Positions 33,903 to 43,397 of a stretch of DNA of 64,000 nt are shown here, piece by piece. Source of the DNA: Thiodubiliella sp900128405 (GTDB lineage Bacteria; Pseudomonadota; Gammaproteobacteria; PS1; Pseudothioglobaceae); contig OY821614.1 in the NCBI GenBank assembly GCA_963682085.1, forward strand, positions 434,001 to 498,000, written 5' to 3'. The translations under genes were made by a program, and so were the position numbers. The notes under the pieces were generated by a model. It worked only from the letters and a program-made list of their open reading frames with translations. It was not told the DNA's origin and searched no databases. The number at the start of each line of letters is the position of its first letter. The first letter of the stretch is position 1.

Positions 33903-34745
33903 ATGGATTACGCACAACGCATTAACCAATGCTTAGACAAGGTTTTATCTAATCAAGGGAGTTTAACTGAGGCGATGCGTTATAGTGTTTTGTGTGGTGG
34001 CAAGCGTTTTCGACCGATTTTAACCTATACTGTTGCTGATACTTTTGGTGTCAATCTTGATTGGGCAGATTCCAGTGCTTGTGCAGTGGAGTTAATTCAC
34101 GCTTATTCTTTAATTCATGACGATTTGCCTGCAATGGATGATGATGATATTCGTCATAATCAGCCTGCTTGTCATAAGCGATTTGGTGAAGCGCAAGCCA
34201 TTTTAACGGGGGATGGTTTACAGGCTTTGGCCTTTGAAGTATTGGCCAGTGACAATCAGTTGTCAACCGTTGTTAGAATCAATATGTTACAGACGCTTAC
34301 TCAGGCGGCTTTTGAAATGGCAGAAGGGCAATCAATTGATTTGGGTGTGGTTTCAAAAATAATTGATGTGGATACTTTAAAGGATATGCACCAAAGGAAA
34401 ACGGGTGCTTTGCTCAGTTGTGCGGTAAAGATGGGTGCTTTAATTTCTGGTTGTAGTGATGAAGACAGTCAAGCGTTAACACATTTTGCTGCAAATATTG
34501 GTTTGGCTTATCAAATTCAAGATGATGTATTAGATGTGCTTACGCCTGAAGAAGTTTTGGGCAAAAAACAGAATTCCGATGCGGAGAAAAACAAACCTAC
34601 TTATCCTGCTTTGCTTGGTTTAGAAGCTTCAAAAGCTGAATATGAAAACCTCTATCAACAAGCATTCAATAATTTAAAATTATTGAGTGTGAATACTGAA
34701 AAATTACAAGCACTTACACAAAAACTACAAAGCAGAAGATTTTAA
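33903..34745 (+). CDS. ispA: (2E,6E)-farnesyl diphosphate synthase
   Basis: 280 residues from the ATG at 33903; a longer frame would overlap xseB by 60 bases without similarity. The two aspartate-rich motifs are LIHDDLPAMDDDDIRH (first DDxxxxD) and YQIQDDVLDV (second), with GGKRFRPIL near the N-terminus for isopentenyl diphosphate binding. It condenses IPP with DMAPP/GPP to FPP for ubiquinone and undecaprenyl phosphate. It ends 4 bases into the convergent fabH stop. Confidence 0.94.
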   Translation: MDYAQRINQCLDKVLSNQGSLTEAMRYSVLCGGKRFRPILTYTVADTFGVNLDWADSSACAVELIHAYSLIHDDLPAMDDDDIRHNQPACHKRFGEAQAILTGDGLQALAFEVLASDNQLSTVVRINMLQTLTQAAFEMAEGQSIDLGVVSKIIDVDTLKDMHQRKTGALLSCAVKMGALISGCSDEDSQALTHFAANIGLAYQIQDDVLDVLTPEEVLGKKQNSDAEKNKPTYPALLGLEASKAEYENLYQQAFNNLKLLSVNTEKLQALTQKLQSRRF

Positions 34746-35686
34746 AACCTAGCCAGAACACTGCCCCAACTAAAACCACCACCAATACCTTCAAATAACA
34801 GACTTTGTCCTTTTTGAATGCGACCATCACGCACGGCTATATCAAGTGCTAGAGGGATTGAAGCGGCAGAAGTGTTACCGTGCTTGTCTAAGGTAACAAC
34901 GACTTTATCCATAGGTGTATTAATGCGTTTAGCAACAGCTGAAATAATGCGGATATTGGCTTGATGTGGCACCATCCAATCTAACTCTTCTGGCATCATA
35001 TTGCAGGCTGTTAAGGTGTCTTGTGCCAAAGATGACAATCGGTTGACAGCGATTTTAAAGACTTCATTGCCTGCCATTTCAATAAAACCTGTTTCATTAA
35101 TGTAATTGTTGCTGACTTGTAAAGAAGATAGGTAACTACCATCACTAAAAAGTTTTGAATGCAAAATCCCCGTTTCTTCGCTACCACTTAGCACAACAGC
35201 ACCAGCACCATCGCCAAATAAAATAGCGGTAGAGCGATCATTCCAATCAACAATACGAGACAGAGTTTCACTACCAACAACCAATACTTTGTTAGCGGCT
35301 CCCGTTTTAATATACTGTTCAGCAGTTGTCAATGCAAAAACAAAGCCTGCACAAACTGATTGCAAATCAAAGGCAGGGCAGTTGGCACCAATGGCATTTT
35401 GCAACATGGTGGCAGTGGCTGGAAAAATTTTATCAGGCGTGGTAGTGGCTAAAATAATTAAATCCAATTCACTGGGTGCAATGCCTGCCATATCAAGTGC
35501 ATTATTAGTGGCAATTACAGCTAAGTCGCAGGTGGTTTCATTGGTTACCTTGCGTCTTTCTTTAATGCCTGTTCTACTGGTAATCCATTCATCTGATGTG
35601 TCAATAGTTTTAGACAGGTCGGCATTGGTAACAACTGTTGGTGGCAAATAAGAACCCGTGCCGACAATTCTTGCAAATTTATTCAT
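34742..35686 (-). CDS. fabH: Beta-ketoacyl-ACP synthase III
   Basis: 314 residues; starts fatty-acid synthesis by condensing acetyl-CoA with malonyl-ACP. The catalytic triad is visible as Cys in LQSVCAGFVFAL, His in WMVPHQANIRI and Asn in KHGNTSAASIPLAL; the C-terminal GGGFSWGSVL is normal. It follows plsX with an 8-base overlap in the conserved yceD-rpmF-plsX-fabH group. Confidence 0.96.
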   Translation of the reverse strand: MNKFARIVGTGSYLPPTVVTNADLSKTIDTSDEWITSRTGIKERRKVTNETTCDLAVIATNNALDMAGIAPSELDLIILATTTPDKIFPATATMLQNAIGANCPAFDLQSVCAGFVFALTTAEQYIKTGAANKVLVVGSETLSRIVDWNDRSTAILFGDGAGAVVLSGSEETGILHSKLFSDGSYLSSLQVSNNYINETGFIEMAGNEVFKIAVNRLSSLAQDTLTACNMMPEELDWMVPHQANIRIISAVAKRINTPMDKVVVTLDKHGNTSAASIPLALDIAVRDGRIQKGQSLLFEGIGGGFSWGSVLARF

Positions 35687-36704
35687 GATTTTGTTTTAAT
35701 TCTAGTGAAACTTGCGTGGCTATTTTTTCGGTAATTTTAACTTGTGCCTCAAGGTATGCTTCTTTAATTGCTTGAAAAAACGAATCAACATCAGCACTAC
35801 CGTGGCTTTTAATTACAATACCTCGTAACCCCAGTAAACTGGCACCATTATATTTGCCAGGATTAAGGCTAGATTTAAAGTCTTTTAAAACTGGAGTAGC
35901 AATCAGGGCAATTAACTTGGTGAAGATATTTTTAGTAAAAGCTTGCTTGAGGTAATGCCCCATCATTAATGCCACACCTTCGCTAGCTTTGAGTGCGATA
36001 TTACCCTCAAAGCCATCGCAAACCACCAAATCAACTGTGCCTTTATAAATATCATTGCCCTCAACAAAGCCAACATAATTTAGGTTCGATTCTTTTAGCA
36101 ATTCTGAGGTTTTCTTAATCTTATCGTTACCTTTCATTTCTTCTTCGCCAATATTAAGTAATCCAACAGTAGGTGAGGCGATATTTTCAGTATATTCTAC
36201 TGCGATAGCCCCCATAATTGCAAACTCAAGTAGTGCCTCAGGCTTGGAGTCAACATTTGCCCCTAAGTCCAGCATATGTGTGTGTCCGTCCATGGTTGGT
36301 ATGCGTCCCATAATGGCAGGGCGATCAATACCCCGAATGGTTTTAAGAACAAAGCGAGAGATTGCCATTAAAGCACCAGTATTGCCAGCACTGACGCAAG
36401 CATCAACGGTTTCATCTTTAACTAAATTAATGGCAACACGCATAGAAGAATCTTTCTTTTTTCGTAATGCTGTTGAGGGCGACTCATGCATGGTAATAAC
36501 TTCACTGGCGTGCGTAATGCTAAAGCGATTAGCGTATTTTTTGGCGTGAGTATGTTTATCAAGCTCTGCTTGAATATCAGACTGCTCACCTACAAAGACC
36601 AAATGTAAATCTAGAAATACGCTCAAGGCCTCAATACCCGCTACAATAGTAGTAGGTATGCCGTAATCACCCCCTGAGGCATCAATTGATACCTTGATTG
36701 ACAT
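35679..36704 (-). CDS. plsX: Phosphate acyltransferase PlsX
   Basis: 341 residues; converts acyl-ACP to acyl-phosphate, the donor for the first acylation of glycerol-3-phosphate. Family hallmarks are SIDASGGDYGIPTTIVAGIEA at the start (ASGGD in place of the usual AMGGD), DACVSAGNTGALMA, MLDLGANVDSKPE, VGLLNIGEEEMKGN and CDGFEGNIALK. It lies between rpmF (6 bases upstream) and fabH. It acts as a peripheral membrane enzyme and works upstream of PlsY and PlsC (plsC is at 50920). Confidence 0.95.
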   Translation of the reverse strand: MSIKVSIDASGGDYGIPTTIVAGIEALSVFLDLHLVFVGEQSDIQAELDKHTHAKKYANRFSITHASEVITMHESPSTALRKKKDSSMRVAINLVKDETVDACVSAGNTGALMAISRFVLKTIRGIDRPAIMGRIPTMDGHTHMLDLGANVDSKPEALLEFAIMGAIAVEYTENIASPTVGLLNIGEEEMKGNDKIKKTSELLKESNLNYVGFVEGNDIYKGTVDLVVCDGFEGNIALKASEGVALMMGHYLKQAFTKNIFTKLIALIATPVLKDFKSSLNPGKYNGASLLGLRGIVIKSHGSADVDSFFQAIKEAYLEAQVKITEKIATQVSLELKQNHE

Positions 36705-36710
36705 TGGTGT

Positions 36711-36908
36711 TTAGGCTTCTACTTCTGGAATTTCTTCTGTTTTGTTGATCACCTGCTTACCACGGTAATAGCCATCGGCGGTAATGTGGTGACGCAAGTG
36801 TGTTTCACCTGTTTCTTGATCTTCAGATAAAGCTGGATTTTTTAATGCATTGTGCGAACGACGCATGCCTCTTTTTGAAGAGGTTTTTCTACTTTTTTGT
36901 ACGGCCAT
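36711..36908 (-). CDS. rpmF: 50S ribosomal protein L32
   Basis: 65 residues, with the invariant start MAVQKSRKTSSKRGMRRSHN and the H..T.DGYYRG segment. It lacks the zinc-ribbon cysteines, the C-minus type usual in gammaproteobacteria. It is cotranscribed with yceD (3 bases upstream) and plsX, linking ribosome and lipid synthesis. Confidence 0.97.
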   Translation of the reverse strand: MAVQKSRKTSSKRGMRRSHNALKNPALSEDQETGETHLRHHITADGYYRGKQVINKTEEIPEVEA

Positions 36909-36911
36909 TTT

Positions 36912-37418
36912 TTACTCCTTGTTTTTTAACTGTTTTAATATTGCAAAAGGGTTTTCACGCTTTTGCTTCTTTATTGGTTGTGTGTCTTGATACGATGCAC
37001 ACTTATGCTTATGCATGGGTGTCATCGGTACAGATATTAACACTTCATCCGTTATAAATTCTATTGTTGAAAATTCCTCATCAGTATTTAGAATTGTCTC
37101 AAAGTTTGCACTTAGTGCTTCACCTTGTTGCTCGTTCTTTAAAAAAGCAAGTTGGAACTTGGGCGCTAGATGAACACTGACTTCATCTAAACACCGTTGA
37201 CAGGTAAGTGCCAAATCTAACTTTATCTCACCTTTGATGCAAGGAATTCTACCTTCTTCAAGGCTAAAATTAAGTATAACATCAACGGCTGAATCTTGAT
37301 TGCCAGCGAGTTCGCTGATTCTAGGGAAATCCCTCACTTGATACACTTGTGAGAAGATTAGCGCCTTGGAGGCAAACTTAAAAAGTTTAATTTGTTCTGG
37401 TATTCCTTGCTTCATCAT
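36912..37418 (-). CDS. yceD: YceD/DUF177 family 23S rRNA accumulation protein
   Basis: 168 residues. The CxxC-type CQRCLDEVSVHL in the middle and the C-terminal CASYQDTQPIKKQKRENPFAILKQLKN are typical of DUF177, whose members are needed for normal 23S rRNA levels; the molecular action is unsettled. It is first gene of the yceD-rpmF-plsX-fabH operon, with the promoter probably in the 42 bases before 37418. Confidence 0.9.
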   Translation of the reverse strand: MMKQGIPEQIKLFKFASKALIFSQVYQVRDFPRISELAGNQDSAVDVILNFSLEEGRIPCIKGEIKLDLALTCQRCLDEVSVHLAPKFQLAFLKNEQQGEALSANFETILNTDEEFSTIEFITDEVLISVPMTPMHKHKCASYQDTQPIKKQKRENPFAILKQLKNKE

Positions 37419-37460
37419 AAAAACCTGATAATTTTACCAAAAATAAAGAGCGTTATGCAT

Positions 37461-38204
37461 TTAATTTAAGCGTTGTCTACTGGCTTCAAATAGCGCAATA
37501 CCCGTTGCCACTGAAACATTAAGGCTTTCTATGTTGCCTTGCATTGGAATCATGGCCAGTTGGTCACAAGATTTTTTAGTCAATGAACGCAAACCTGAGC
37601 CTTCAGAGCCCATAATAATAGCACTGGGTGTGGTTAAATCCACTTGATAGAGTGAAGTTTCCGTTGAGCCATCTAAGCCAATCACCCAGATATTTTTTTC
37701 TTTAAGTGCTTTAATTGTACGCGCAAGATTTGTTACTGAAAATATTTTGAGTTGATTGAGTGCACCTGCTGAAGTTTTATGCACCAGTGCACTAATAGGT
37801 GCTGACCCATCCTTGTTAATTATCACACAGTCTACACCAGCAGCATTAGCACTACGAAGGCAAGCACCCAAATTTCTTGGGTCTTGAATGGAGTCTAAAA
37901 TTAGTATTAAGGCGGTCTTTTTCAGTTTGGCAATGTAGTCCATTAATCCATCTTGATTGGGCAAAGTGGGTAGTAATATTTCTGCAGCAATACCTTGGTG
38001 CACTTGGTTCTTGGTAAGTTTATTCAGTTGTTGTTTACTGGCTGGAAAGGTATTAAAACCGAGTTGATTGAGTTGCGTGGTTATTGTATTTAGGCGTTTG
38101 TCGTGACGATTGTCTAGTGTATAGATTTTGAGTAAGCATTCTGGATTACTTTCTAATTGTGCTTGGATTGCGTGAAATCCAAAGATGATAATAGATTTAG
38201 ACAT
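37461..38204 (-). CDS. rlmB: 23S rRNA (guanosine-2'-O-)-methyltransferase RlmB
   Basis: 247 residues; SPOUT (SpoU) methyltransferase that modifies G2251 of the peptidyl-transferase loop. It has an N-terminal L30-like domain, then LDSIQDPRNLGACLRSANAAG (motif 1), AIIMGSEGSGLRSL (motif 2) and MQGNIESLNVSVATGIALFE (motif 3), which form the trefoil knot and SAM site. It lies 10 bases after the SurA-like gene on the same strand. Confidence 0.94.
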   Translation of the reverse strand: MSKSIIIFGFHAIQAQLESNPECLLKIYTLDNRHDKRLNTITTQLNQLGFNTFPASKQQLNKLTKNQVHQGIAAEILLPTLPNQDGLMDYIAKLKKTALILILDSIQDPRNLGACLRSANAAGVDCVIINKDGSAPISALVHKTSAGALNQLKIFSVTNLARTIKALKEKNIWVIGLDGSTETSLYQVDLTTPSAIIMGSEGSGLRSLTKKSCDQLAMIPMQGNIESLNVSVATGIALFEASRQRLN

Positions 38205-38214
38205 AATAAAATGG

Positions 38215-38787
38215 TTATAGCTTGTGTTTAAAAATTTCTATATAAGCATTTTTTCGTAAGTCCTTTGTCCAACTTTGAAAAAAAGCATTTTGCTTATTAT
38301 AAATAAGTTGTGCTTTAATGTCAGCCAAATATACCTCTGTCACATTATCCACTTTATTGTGATTATTGAGTATTTCGTTGTCAATTTCTGCTTGTGTTAT
38401 GGTAATGTTGTTTTGTTGTAAAACCAGTTGTTTAAGCCCTTTAAGGGAGAGGTTTTGAATGACGGTTTTAACAATTTGGTCAAATTGATTATTGGCGCGT
38501 AGTTGCGTTAAAGTTAAACCATTTTGTGCGGCAATACTTTTTAGGGCGATATTAATAATCTCTAGCTTGGGCTTAATTCCCAGTGTTTGTATTTTTTCTT
38601 TTTGTAACTCGATGTCAATTTCTTGTTCAATTAGTGCTAATTTTTGCTCTGTTGTGGCGTTTTTATCAATCTGAGTATTGATATCATCCATGGTAATAAC
38701 AGTATCATTGATAATAGCAATAATACTATTTGGCACAGCGAATGTGGCAAATGAAAGTGTTAATAAAAGTGCAAATAGATTTTTCAA
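38215..38787 (-). CDS. SurA-like periplasmic chaperone lacking parvulin domains
   Basis: 190 residues with a signal peptide (MKNLFALLLTLSFATFA) and a SurA N-domain start (NSIIAIINDTVITMDDINTQI). It continues through the helical NLTL/Q-rich segment and a short C-terminal helix (VYLADIKAQLIYNKQNAFFQSWTKDL). Full SurA is about 430 residues with two PPIase domains; none is present here and the frame is closed on both sides. The position right after lptD matches the lptD-surA pair in other gammaproteobacteria. It probably still chaperones outer-membrane proteins such as LptD, since the N/C module alone has chaperone activity in E. coli. Confidence 0.75.
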   Translation of the reverse strand: MKNLFALLLTLSFATFAVPNSIIAIINDTVITMDDINTQIDKNATTEQKLALIEQEIDIELQKEKIQTLGIKPKLEIINIALKSIAAQNGLTLTQLRANNQFDQIVKTVIQNLSLKGLKQLVLQQNNITITQAEIDNEILNNHNKVDNVTEVYLADIKAQLIYNKQNAFFQSWTKDLRKNAYIEIFKHKL

Positions 38788-38804
38788 TGGAGCCTCATAT
38801 TTTT

Positions 38805-40982
38805 TTAGTTATTTAGATCGGTTAAATAATTTGGTATTTCTTTTTTCAGACGCTTAGCTAAAGTAGAATCGCTTGAGGCCAAACCTTTAAGTATTAATTC
38901 AAATTTGGTTATTTTGTCATAAGTATCCGCACCTGTATATTCATTAAAACGCACGATACGCACTGCCCAGCAACAAGATTCATAGGCGATACCAGCAGTT
39001 TTTTTATTGTTAATTGAATCAGTTAACGAACGGTTAATACCTGCAAATAAATGGATTTTTTGAGTAACTGGGTAAGCGCCATATATACCTGCCGACCTTT
39101 GTTCACCATCGTTTGAATGTGTAAAATTGATGAATTTTTTAGGACTTACAACATAACCAAGTAGACTGCTACTTTTGGCTATTTTACTGGTATTTGGGTC
39201 GTATTGTAAAGTATTGCCAAGTGTAAATTTATTTAAAGTTAGCTCAGCATCGGTGGCAATATTTGAGTATTTTTTTTGGGAGACTAGATTGCCTTCTTTG
39301 TTTAAAGTCGTGTCATTTAAATGGCGTGCTTGTGCAATTTTGAGTGTTAAATAAGTTGCCCCTGTTTTTTTATTAATAAAATCAGATTCAAGTCCAATAA
39401 CAATATCGTTGGTTTTGCTGATTCGGTCAAGGCCAGTAAACCTTTTGCCTGAAAATAGATTTTCATACGACTCATTTATTTTTTCAGAATCAAAATTAGC
39501 CAAGGCGCTTTGATTCCTTTCTGGTGTGTAATTGTAAGCCAATCTTGGGGTTAGCGTTTGTATTGAGTTTTTACCAAATAAATAAGTATTCCTTTCAAGA
39601 AGTAATTTTGAATCAATGTTAAAACTATATATAGAGCGGTCTTCATTCGCTTTGTCATTCATTAAATATTTGGTTTTAGAGAGGGTAAATTTAGGTTTTA
39701 TTGAATAAGCACTGGTTTCAATATTACGCACAAAGACTGCTTGTGTGTGAAGACGAGTGCCTGTTTCTTTAGTGGGGTCTTTGTGTTTAAATTTAGTGCT
39801 TATTGCAGAAAAATTAATTTCCCTGTTGTTCGGATTTATGACTTTTTTACTAATGGAAATTTCGGGCACACGAGTATATTCTGTATTACCAGAGAGTAAT
39901 TGTTCATTCTCGGCAAATATTGATGCACTTAGATTGTTTTTTTTGTTTTCATAGCCTACATTAATGGAAGACATTAATGCAGATTTATCTGTATTTTCAT
40001 GAGCAATTTCTTTAAAATACGCACGGTCGGACACGCGATTAGTAATAAGGGTTAATTCAGTTTCCTTATTTAAAGAAAGGTTTAGTTGCGTATTGAGCAA
40101 CCATCGATTATCTTTTTTTATTTTGTCTTTGTTGAGGTAATGACCTTCAATTTCAATACGACCTTTGTTTAATAATTGACGGTATTTACCTTCAATTACA
40201 CTGCCTCGGGTAGTCAGTTGATTAAGTGTTAATAAGAAATCTCGGTTAGGGGCAAGATTAAAATAGTAAGGAATGCGAAATTGATAGCCATTATTTTTAC
40301 TGGAATCTGATTCAGTGTAACTGCCTATACTTGGCATTAAAAAGCCAGAATCTCTACCTTTTAACACCCATTCATAGTGTGGTGTATAAAAGATTGGTAT
40401 ACCCATAAATTCAATCGTAACATTTTTAGCAATACCATAATTGGTTTTTGGGTTAAGTGTAACCTTGTCCGCTTTCATTTGCCAATCTGTGTTGCCTATT
40501 GGGCATAAACTATAAGTCATTGAATCAAAGATTTGCTTACTGCCATCGTTGACAATTTTTTTTGCTTTGCCATTAATTTTAGTATCTGTATAGTGATACT
40601 GAGCTTGTTCAAAAATAGATTGGGTTGCCTTATTTTGCTTTTTAATAAAAATGTTGTCAGCAGTGAGCATAACTTGCTTGCTTTGGAATTTAACATTGCC
40701 ACTGGCACCTGAAACTTCGGCGTTTTTTTCTACTGTGATTTTATCTGCGGATAGATAAAATTCGGCTGAATTTAAAGACGCATTGCCAGTCAATAAATAG
40801 TTACCTTTACTGCTCTCACTGTGATCTGCAACTACCTTAATATCTTTAGAGTCTGTAGCAAGAACTTGTTTGGGAAAAAGCAATGGCGGCGTGCTACCAC
40901 AACTGATGGCATACCCCCTCTCTTGTGCATTAATCATACCTGGTAACAAAACAAGCGTAAAAAGAACAAGTTGCTTTCTCAT
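38805..40982 (-). CDS. lptD: LPS-assembly protein LptD
   Basis: About 725 residues from the ATG at 40982, which gives a proper signal peptide (MRKQLVLFTLVLLPGMINA); the frame is open to 41030 but that adds no signal features. An N-terminal LptA-like (OstA) beta-jellyroll (NYLLTGNASLNSAEFYLSADKI) is followed by a large beta-barrel. Cysteines in AISCGS, LCPIGN and the pair YESCCWAVRIV support the disulfides needed for function. With LptE it inserts LPS into the outer leaflet. It is followed by the SurA-like gene. Confidence 0.92.
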   Translation of the reverse strand: MRKQLVLFTLVLLPGMINAQERGYAISCGSTPPLLFPKQVLATDSKDIKVVADHSESSKGNYLLTGNASLNSAEFYLSADKITVEKNAEVSGASGNVKFQSKQVMLTADNIFIKKQNKATQSIFEQAQYHYTDTKINGKAKKIVNDGSKQIFDSMTYSLCPIGNTDWQMKADKVTLNPKTNYGIAKNVTIEFMGIPIFYTPHYEWVLKGRDSGFLMPSIGSYTESDSSKNNGYQFRIPYYFNLAPNRDFLLTLNQLTTRGSVIEGKYRQLLNKGRIEIEGHYLNKDKIKKDNRWLLNTQLNLSLNKETELTLITNRVSDRAYFKEIAHENTDKSALMSSINVGYENKKNNLSASIFAENEQLLSGNTEYTRVPEISISKKVINPNNREINFSAISTKFKHKDPTKETGTRLHTQAVFVRNIETSAYSIKPKFTLSKTKYLMNDKANEDRSIYSFNIDSKLLLERNTYLFGKNSIQTLTPRLAYNYTPERNQSALANFDSEKINESYENLFSGKRFTGLDRISKTNDIVIGLESDFINKKTGATYLTLKIAQARHLNDTTLNKEGNLVSQKKYSNIATDAELTLNKFTLGNTLQYDPNTSKIAKSSSLLGYVVSPKKFINFTHSNDGEQRSAGIYGAYPVTQKIHLFAGINRSLTDSINNKKTAGIAYESCCWAVRIVRFNEYTGADTYDKITKFELILKGLASSDSTLAKRLKKEIPNYLTDLNN

Positions 40983-41074
40983 TAAGTAATCCCAAGTTAG
41001 TGTAATAAAAATAAGTTTGAATTTTAACATTATCTGCGTTTATTTTTTTGACTATTGACTTACTAGGTTGATAT

Positions 41075-41149
41075 AAAACCTTTTACATATAGTATAGGGG
41101 ATTAACAAAAAAACTGCTTTTAGTTATTCGTATTTATGTAAAGGGTCTC
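41075..41149. mobile_element. MITE-like inverted-repeat element (family A), diverged
   Basis: 75 bp; ends AAAACCTTTTACATATAGTA and ATTTATGTAAAGGGTCTC are imperfect inverted repeats similar to the GAGACCTTTGCATAAATATG ends of other copies. Confidence 0.5.
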
Positions 41150-41228
41150 AATGTGTTATTCCCCAATCCAAAAAAATAGAAAGTATAAATATTATTGTGA
41201 AATCATTAAATAGTGCTAATATTTTTTT

Positions 41229-41266
41229 GTAAATACTGTAACGGTAAGAGTTAGCGTTGTATTTAC
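41229..41266. promoter_or_regulatory. Imperfect hairpin upstream of hflK
   Basis: GTAAATAC-TGT-AACG and CGTT-GTATTTAC form 12 pairs with a three-base bulge around the loop GTAAGAGTTAG. It may be an operator, an RNA structure or a remnant of a mobile repeat. Confidence 0.35.
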
Positions 41267-41389
41267 ACTTTATTTTTAAACTAAAGTTGTTTTGTAATTA
41301 AAAAAATATAATAAATAATAGGGTCATTAACAAATATGCTTTGGGTAAAATAGTTGAGAATTTTGTAATTTAATAAACGGATAATGCAT

Positions 41390-42547
41390 ATGGCTTGGAA
41401 TGATGATAAAAAGAATCCTTGGGGTGGAAATGGTCAAACACCACCAGAATTAGATGAAGTGATTAAAGATTTTAAAAATAAATTTAGTGGCATTTTTGCT
41501 GGCAAACCACGCCCAGATTCTGAAAAATCTACCTCACCCCCAATAGGAGGGATTAAGTATATCTTTATTATTGGCTTGTTGTTATGGCTTATGTCTGGTA
41601 TTTATATTATTGATCCTGCTGAAAAAGGTGTGGTATTGCGTTTTGGTGCGTTTCAAGAGGAAACTGGGCAAGGTCCACATTGGCACCTCCCCTATCCGAT
41701 TGAGAGCCTAAGTCGTATTAATGTTGAAGAAATTCAAGATATGCAAATTGGCTATAGAGATGCCGTTAGAAATCGTCGTGGTGGCAATGTGTCATCTGAA
41801 TCGTTGATGTTAACTAAAGGTGAGAATATGATTAACGCTAAGTTTGCCGTGCAATATAAAATTAACGATGCTCAAGATTACTTATTTAATGTTGCTGCTC
41901 CTAAGATGACTTTGCGTCAAGTGCTTGAAAGTGCTATTCGTCAAGTGGTTGGTAAAAATTCTATGGATTATGTCTTAACCGAAGGTCGTGCGGCAATTGC
42001 AGACAGTATTAAGGAGAAATCTCAAGAGTTACTTAATATTTATAAAGTAGGTTTGTTAATTACAACTGTTAATATGCAAGATGCACAACCACCAGAGCCA
42101 GTACAAGCGGCGTTTTCCGATGCGGTAAAAGCGCGTGAAGATAAGCAACGCTTGATTAATGAGGCGCAAACTTATGCAAATGATATTTTGCCAAAATCTC
42201 GTGGTAAAGCGGCACGCGTATTGGAAGAATCTAAGGCGTATAAATCAAAGGTAGTTTCCAAGTCTGAAGGTGAAGCATCACGCTTTGGGCAAATTTTAGC
42301 GGAATACACGAAAGCACCAAAGGTGACTAAAGAGCGTTTGTATCGGGAAACCATGGAAAGCGTGTTGGCAAATACCAGCAAGGTAGTGGTTGACTCAAAG
42401 GCAAATAGTATGATGTATTTGCCAATTGATAAATTATTGAATAATAATACGCAACCTAATAAGATTATTATTCAAGATTCGCAGTCGGATCAAGTTGGAC
42501 AAGGTAAAAGTATTAGAAATGTTTTCCGCAATAGGGAGGTTAGATAA
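41390..42547 (+). CDS. hflK: FtsH protease modulator HflK
   Basis: About 385 residues from ATG 41390 (MAWNDDKKNPWGG, the family start; an ATG two codons earlier is also possible). It has a cytoplasmic Gly/Pro-rich N-terminus, one membrane helix (YIFIIGLLLWLMSGIYII) and a periplasmic SPFH/band 7 domain (DPAEKGVVLRFGAF...PHWHLPYPIE). With HflC it forms a large cage around FtsH and limits its proteolysis. One base overlaps hflC. Confidence 0.95.
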   Translation: MAWNDDKKNPWGGNGQTPPELDEVIKDFKNKFSGIFAGKPRPDSEKSTSPPIGGIKYIFIIGLLLWLMSGIYIIDPAEKGVVLRFGAFQEETGQGPHWHLPYPIESLSRINVEEIQDMQIGYRDAVRNRRGGNVSSESLMLTKGENMINAKFAVQYKINDAQDYLFNVAAPKMTLRQVLESAIRQVVGKNSMDYVLTEGRAAIADSIKEKSQELLNIYKVGLLITTVNMQDAQPPEPVQAAFSDAVKAREDKQRLINEAQTYANDILPKSRGKAARVLEESKAYKSKVVSKSEGEASRFGQILAEYTKAPKVTKERLYRETMESVLANTSKVVVDSKANSMMYLPIDKLLNNNTQPNKIIIQDSQSDQVGQGKSIRNVFRNREVR

Positions 42548-43392
42548 TGAAAAAGCTTATATTAATTATTCTGGTAATTTTGTTGTTCATTGGTAGTTTA
42601 TCGTTATACACAGTGAGTGAAACACAAATAGCAGTTAAGTTGCGTTTGGGTGAGATTGTTACTGTTGATCAAAAACCAGGGCTTAAATTTAAGGCTCCAT
42701 TTGTCAACAATGTGGTGAAGTTTGACAATCGAATTCAGACATTAGATGCCCCCGCAGAGCGTTTTTTAACTGGTGAAAAGAAAAATGTTAATGTTGATTA
42801 TTATGTGAAATGGCGCATTATTGATGCTGAGCAGTTTTACAAGTCAACTGGTGGCAATATGATAAGAACCAATAACCGTTTGGCACAAATCATCAAAACA
42901 GGACTCAAAAGTGAATTTTCTAAGCGCACTATTGCCGATGTGGTTTTTGGTGAGCGTAGTGAAATTATGGTAAATATTAAACAGTTAGCAAAAAAGGATA
43001 TTAGCAAGTTCGGCATTGAAATTATTGATGTGCGTATCAAGCGTATTGATTTATCTCAAGAAGTGCTAAACTCTGTGTATCGTCGTATGCAAGCAGAGCG
43101 TCATCGTGTTGCCAAAGAGTTTAGATCAAAAGGTGCAGAGGAAGCAGAAATTATTCGGGCAGCAGCTGATAAAGAGCGCACTATTATCTTGGCAAATGCT
43201 TATCGTGATTCTGAAAAGATTCGAGGTGAAGGGGATGCAGTTTCTGCTAATAATTATGCAAAAGCTTATAGCAAAGATGCGGAGTTTTATTCATTCTATC
43301 GAGCATTAGAATCTTACAAAAAATCATTTACAGGGCAAAACGATATTATGGTGTTAAATCCAAACACAGAATTTTTTCGCCATTTTAAATAA
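42547..43392 (+). CDS. hflC: FtsH protease modulator HflC
   Basis: 281 residues; N-terminal membrane anchor (LILIILVILLFIGSLSLYTV) and SPFH domain starting VSETQIAVKLRLGEI, with the typical DVRIKRIDLSQEVLNSVYRRMQAERHRVAKEFRSKG helix. It is shorter than E. coli HflC (334) because it lacks the internal loop. It is the partner of HflK and is followed after 5 bases by hisZ. Confidence 0.95.
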   Translation: MKKLILIILVILLFIGSLSLYTVSETQIAVKLRLGEIVTVDQKPGLKFKAPFVNNVVKFDNRIQTLDAPAERFLTGEKKNVNVDYYVKWRIIDAEQFYKSTGGNMIRTNNRLAQIIKTGLKSEFSKRTIADVVFGERSEIMVNIKQLAKKDISKFGIEIIDVRIKRIDLSQEVLNSVYRRMQAERHRVAKEFRSKGAEEAEIIRAAADKERTIILANAYRDSEKIRGEGDAVSANNYAKAYSKDAEFYSFYRALESYKKSFTGQNDIMVLNPNTEFFRHFK

Positions 43393-43397
43393 TCATT

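Larger units (their letters stand above)
40983..41389. other. Divergent lptD/hflK intergenic region
   Basis: No gene. It holds a diverged family A element (41075-41149), an imperfect hairpin (41229-41266) and an AT-rich segment that must carry the promoters of both flanking operons. A 17-base stretch at 41271-41287 (TATTTTTAAACTAAAGT) is identical to 23401-23417. Confidence 0.6.
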
